From: Alphaproteobacteria bacterium 40-19
Lineage (GTDB): Bacteria > Pseudomonadota > Alphaproteobacteria > Holosporales > Holosporaceae
DNA: 64,000 nucleotides
NCBI GenBank assembly: GCA_001898075.1
Contig: MKSD01000001.1
Coordinates: 372,001 to 436,000, forward strand
Reading direction: 5' to 3'
The position numbers and the translations under genes are program-made. Shown in pieces: positions 62,525-64,000 of the stretch. Below the pieces are notes generated by a model. It was not told the origin of the DNA. It saw only the letters and a program-made list of their open reading frames with translations, and made no database searches. Each line of letters begins with the position of its first letter. Position 1 is the first letter of the stretch.

Positions 62525-64000
62525 ATGATTTCATTTAAGTACACAAAGACATCTTGCATTCCCACCAAACCCAGCCTTCAGAAAATATTATTGATGTTCT
62601 GGGGTGTATTATCCCAGCAGCTGGAAGCGCTGAATCTTCCCAGACCTGAACAAACAAAGCATCGTCCTTTTTTTGTAAACTTGTTCTGGACAACAGGGCT
62701 GGAAGGGGCAATGCCTGAAATTCACTCTTTTTCCCCTACGCCAGAAGCCTTAAAAGATATGCCTCCCGTAGAATTAGGAGGAAGCTCTATTGGCTCTAAA
62801 AAGACTTTTGATGGCATAAGAGAATTTCTTCAAGCTGTTCAGAAAAAAAATCCCCATATAAAGCTTATCTTTACCGTCGATAACCTCACGTACTGGGCCA
62901 ATAAACAAGGATTTGAGTCTCTTAAAGAACAATTTCCAGATCATTTCCGTGTATCACGCTTAGAAGAGCTGGCCCAAAATTTAGAAAAAGAAACTCCTGT
63001 ATCTTCTAAACTTCTAAAGGATTTTTCGACTACCTTTGGGCCGGCATTGGGTTCGGATTGTTTTCGTATGATGGCTCTTTTTCAGCCCCAGTGGTTGGGT
63101 TTTGAAAAATATCATTCGTATTCTGCAGCTTATTTTGATATCGATAATTTTTTTGATGGGATTGAACAAAGTCACAAGAAAAGAAAAAATTCTTTGGAAA
63201 TTATTCTGAATCAAAAACCTTTAAAAAAGTATCCGTTATTTGGTATAAAAATGCCTTACCCAGAGACAAATGCCTTCAGGGTAGATGCCTCTGACCCAAG
63301 TTTTCTTAACAATTTTAGAAGACGCATCGAAAAAAGAGCGTCGTCTCTGGGAATAAAGCAATATTACCCTGATTACTATAACCGTCTCCTTCAAATTTTA
63401 TTAAGGAATACGCCAGTCTCAAATTATTTGAAGGACTCTGAAAAAAAGGTCCGCCAAGTTCTTGCTAACCCACAGCATATTTATGTGCTTTTCAATTTTT
63501 TATTAGACATAAGATCTTTAATAAAATTTGTTCCATCACCTCCACCTAAACGTGCTTTTGAATGGGGCTTAGGAGTAAGAATGAATCGCATTACGTCAAA
63601 AATACAAAAAGACCCCTTGGCCAAGACTTTCAAGCGCCAGAATCCTTCTTTCATAGAAAATTTTCTAGAAACCTGTTCTATTGGCACAGATCTTTTAAAA
63701 TTAGCCCCCTTAGGGAAATGGTTTGCATGGCAGGAAAAATATTTTCCTGGAAACACCATCGAGCTTAAAAAAAAGAGCTTAAAAGACCTCACAGACTGCG
63801 CTTTCAAACGTCTGGCAGATATTTATCCTTTTTCAAAAATAAACTCTAGCAAAAAAGGGGTTTATGGAAAAATTTGCACCCACATCGTGGAAAAGTTAAA
63901 AAAAGCCTACCCCCAAGATCTGCGCGTTAGTACCTACGAGCATGCTCAAAACTTTTCTTCAAAGACCTCACATATCAAAAAGCTGTCATCACCCGATGAT
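62525..64000 (+). CDS. Second GT-A glycosyltransferase-like protein, 3' end beyond the window
   Basis: An unbroken 492-codon frame from ATG 62525 to the window end. It aligns end to end with the previous gene: FVNLFWTTG (about 50-58), PVELGGSSIGSKKTFDGIRE, LTYWANKQGFESLKEQFPD, SDCFRMM (about 177-183) and YFDIDNFFDG (203-212), carrying the same SDxxR and DxD motifs. The N-terminus is longer and its hydrophobic stretch (KILLMFWGVLSQQLEA) can act as a signal anchor. It is a tandem duplicate, diverged well beyond recent duplication. The activity is inferred from motifs only. Confidence 0.6.
   Translation, partial: MISFKYTKTSCIPTKPSLQKILLMFWGVLSQQLEALNLPRPEQTKHRPFFVNLFWTTGLEGAMPEIHSFSPTPEALKDMPPVELGGSSIGSKKTFDGIREFLQAVQKKNPHIKLIFTVDNLTYWANKQGFESLKEQFPDHFRVSRLEELAQNLEKETPVSSKLLKDFSTTFGPALGSDCFRMMALFQPQWLGFEKYHSYSAAYFDIDNFFDGIEQSHKKRKNSLEIILNQKPLKKYPLFGIKMPYPETNAFRVDASDPSFLNNFRRRIEKRASSLGIKQYYPDYYNRLLQILLRNTPVSNYLKDSEKKVRQVLANPQHIYVLFNFLLDIRSLIKFVPSPPPKRAFEWGLGVRMNRITSKIQKDPLAKTFKRQNPSFIENFLETCSIGTDLLKLAPLGKWFAWQEKYFPGNTIELKKKSLKDLTDCAFKRLADIYPFSKINSSKKGVYGKICTHIVEKLKKAYPQDLRVSTYEHAQNFSSKTSHIKKLSSPDD

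Overview
This window looks like a chromosome segment from an AT-rich, host-associated alphaproteobacterium, most likely an obligate intracellular member of the Holosporales or a close relative. That placement is inferred from gene content: a MipZ-type ATPase, a split-alpha-subunit transhydrogenase (pntAA/pntAB), DUF4424, a biotin importer (bioY), a YejA-type peptide-binding protein, an MFS carrier of the symbiont/parasite type, and many Sec-signal proteins with no recognisable family. No phage, insertion sequence, plasmid or CRISPR array was seen.

Layout. 1-1.7 kb: mipZ (cut by the window edge), an orphan potC permease and bioY. 1.9-8.5 kb: three genes for exported proteins (one an OTU-like cysteine protease) around recG. 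8.6-13.3 kb: xseA, an exported protein with an internal duplication, and ligA. 13.3-15.4 kb: a tandem pair of exported leucine-rich-repeat proteins. 15.5-19 kb: pdhB-pdhC and an exported DUF218-like protein. 19.3-24.7 kb: tolA-tolR-tolQ, a lipoprotein, pntAB-pntAA without pntB, a tail-anchored coiled-coil protein and yqgE. 24.8-33.7 kb: dsbD-xseB, DUF4424, a split exported protein, rpmG, yejA, a GNAT remnant, fabG and a metallo-beta-lactamase-fold hydrolase. 33.8-38.6 kb: trxB-ruvC-recO diverging from lon. 39-46.3 kb: sodB-glycosyltransferase, an exported protein, tRNA-Tyr and tRNA-Gly behind a near-perfect promoter, an initiating sugar transferase, nrdA-nrdB. 46.3-49.1 kb: exported proteins, partly frameshifted, flanked by inverted copies of one hairpin repeat. 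49.2-56.2 kb: fabD-ispB, two exported proteins, a polysaccharide deacetylase, dciA, a broken second OTU-like gene, a methyltransferase and tRNA-Val. 56.8-60.7 kb: MFS, mreB, cca. 60.9-64 kb: tandem exported proteins with the sequence signature of GT-A toxin glycosyltransferases, the second cut by the window end.

The main picture is a conserved housekeeping backbone (recombination and replication, ribonucleotide reduction, fatty acid and isoprenoid synthesis, envelope integrity) in which single or paired genes for exported proteins are inserted at nearly every operon boundary. Two have eukaryote-directed enzymatic signatures (OTU, TcdA/TcdB-like GT-A) and one pair has leucine-rich repeats, so this looks like a dispersed effector arsenal. 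The exported genes carry essentially all the frame breaks in the window, several at homopolymer tracts inside or near the signal peptide, while the housekeeping genes are intact. That suggests rapid turnover or phase variation; sequencing error must be excluded.
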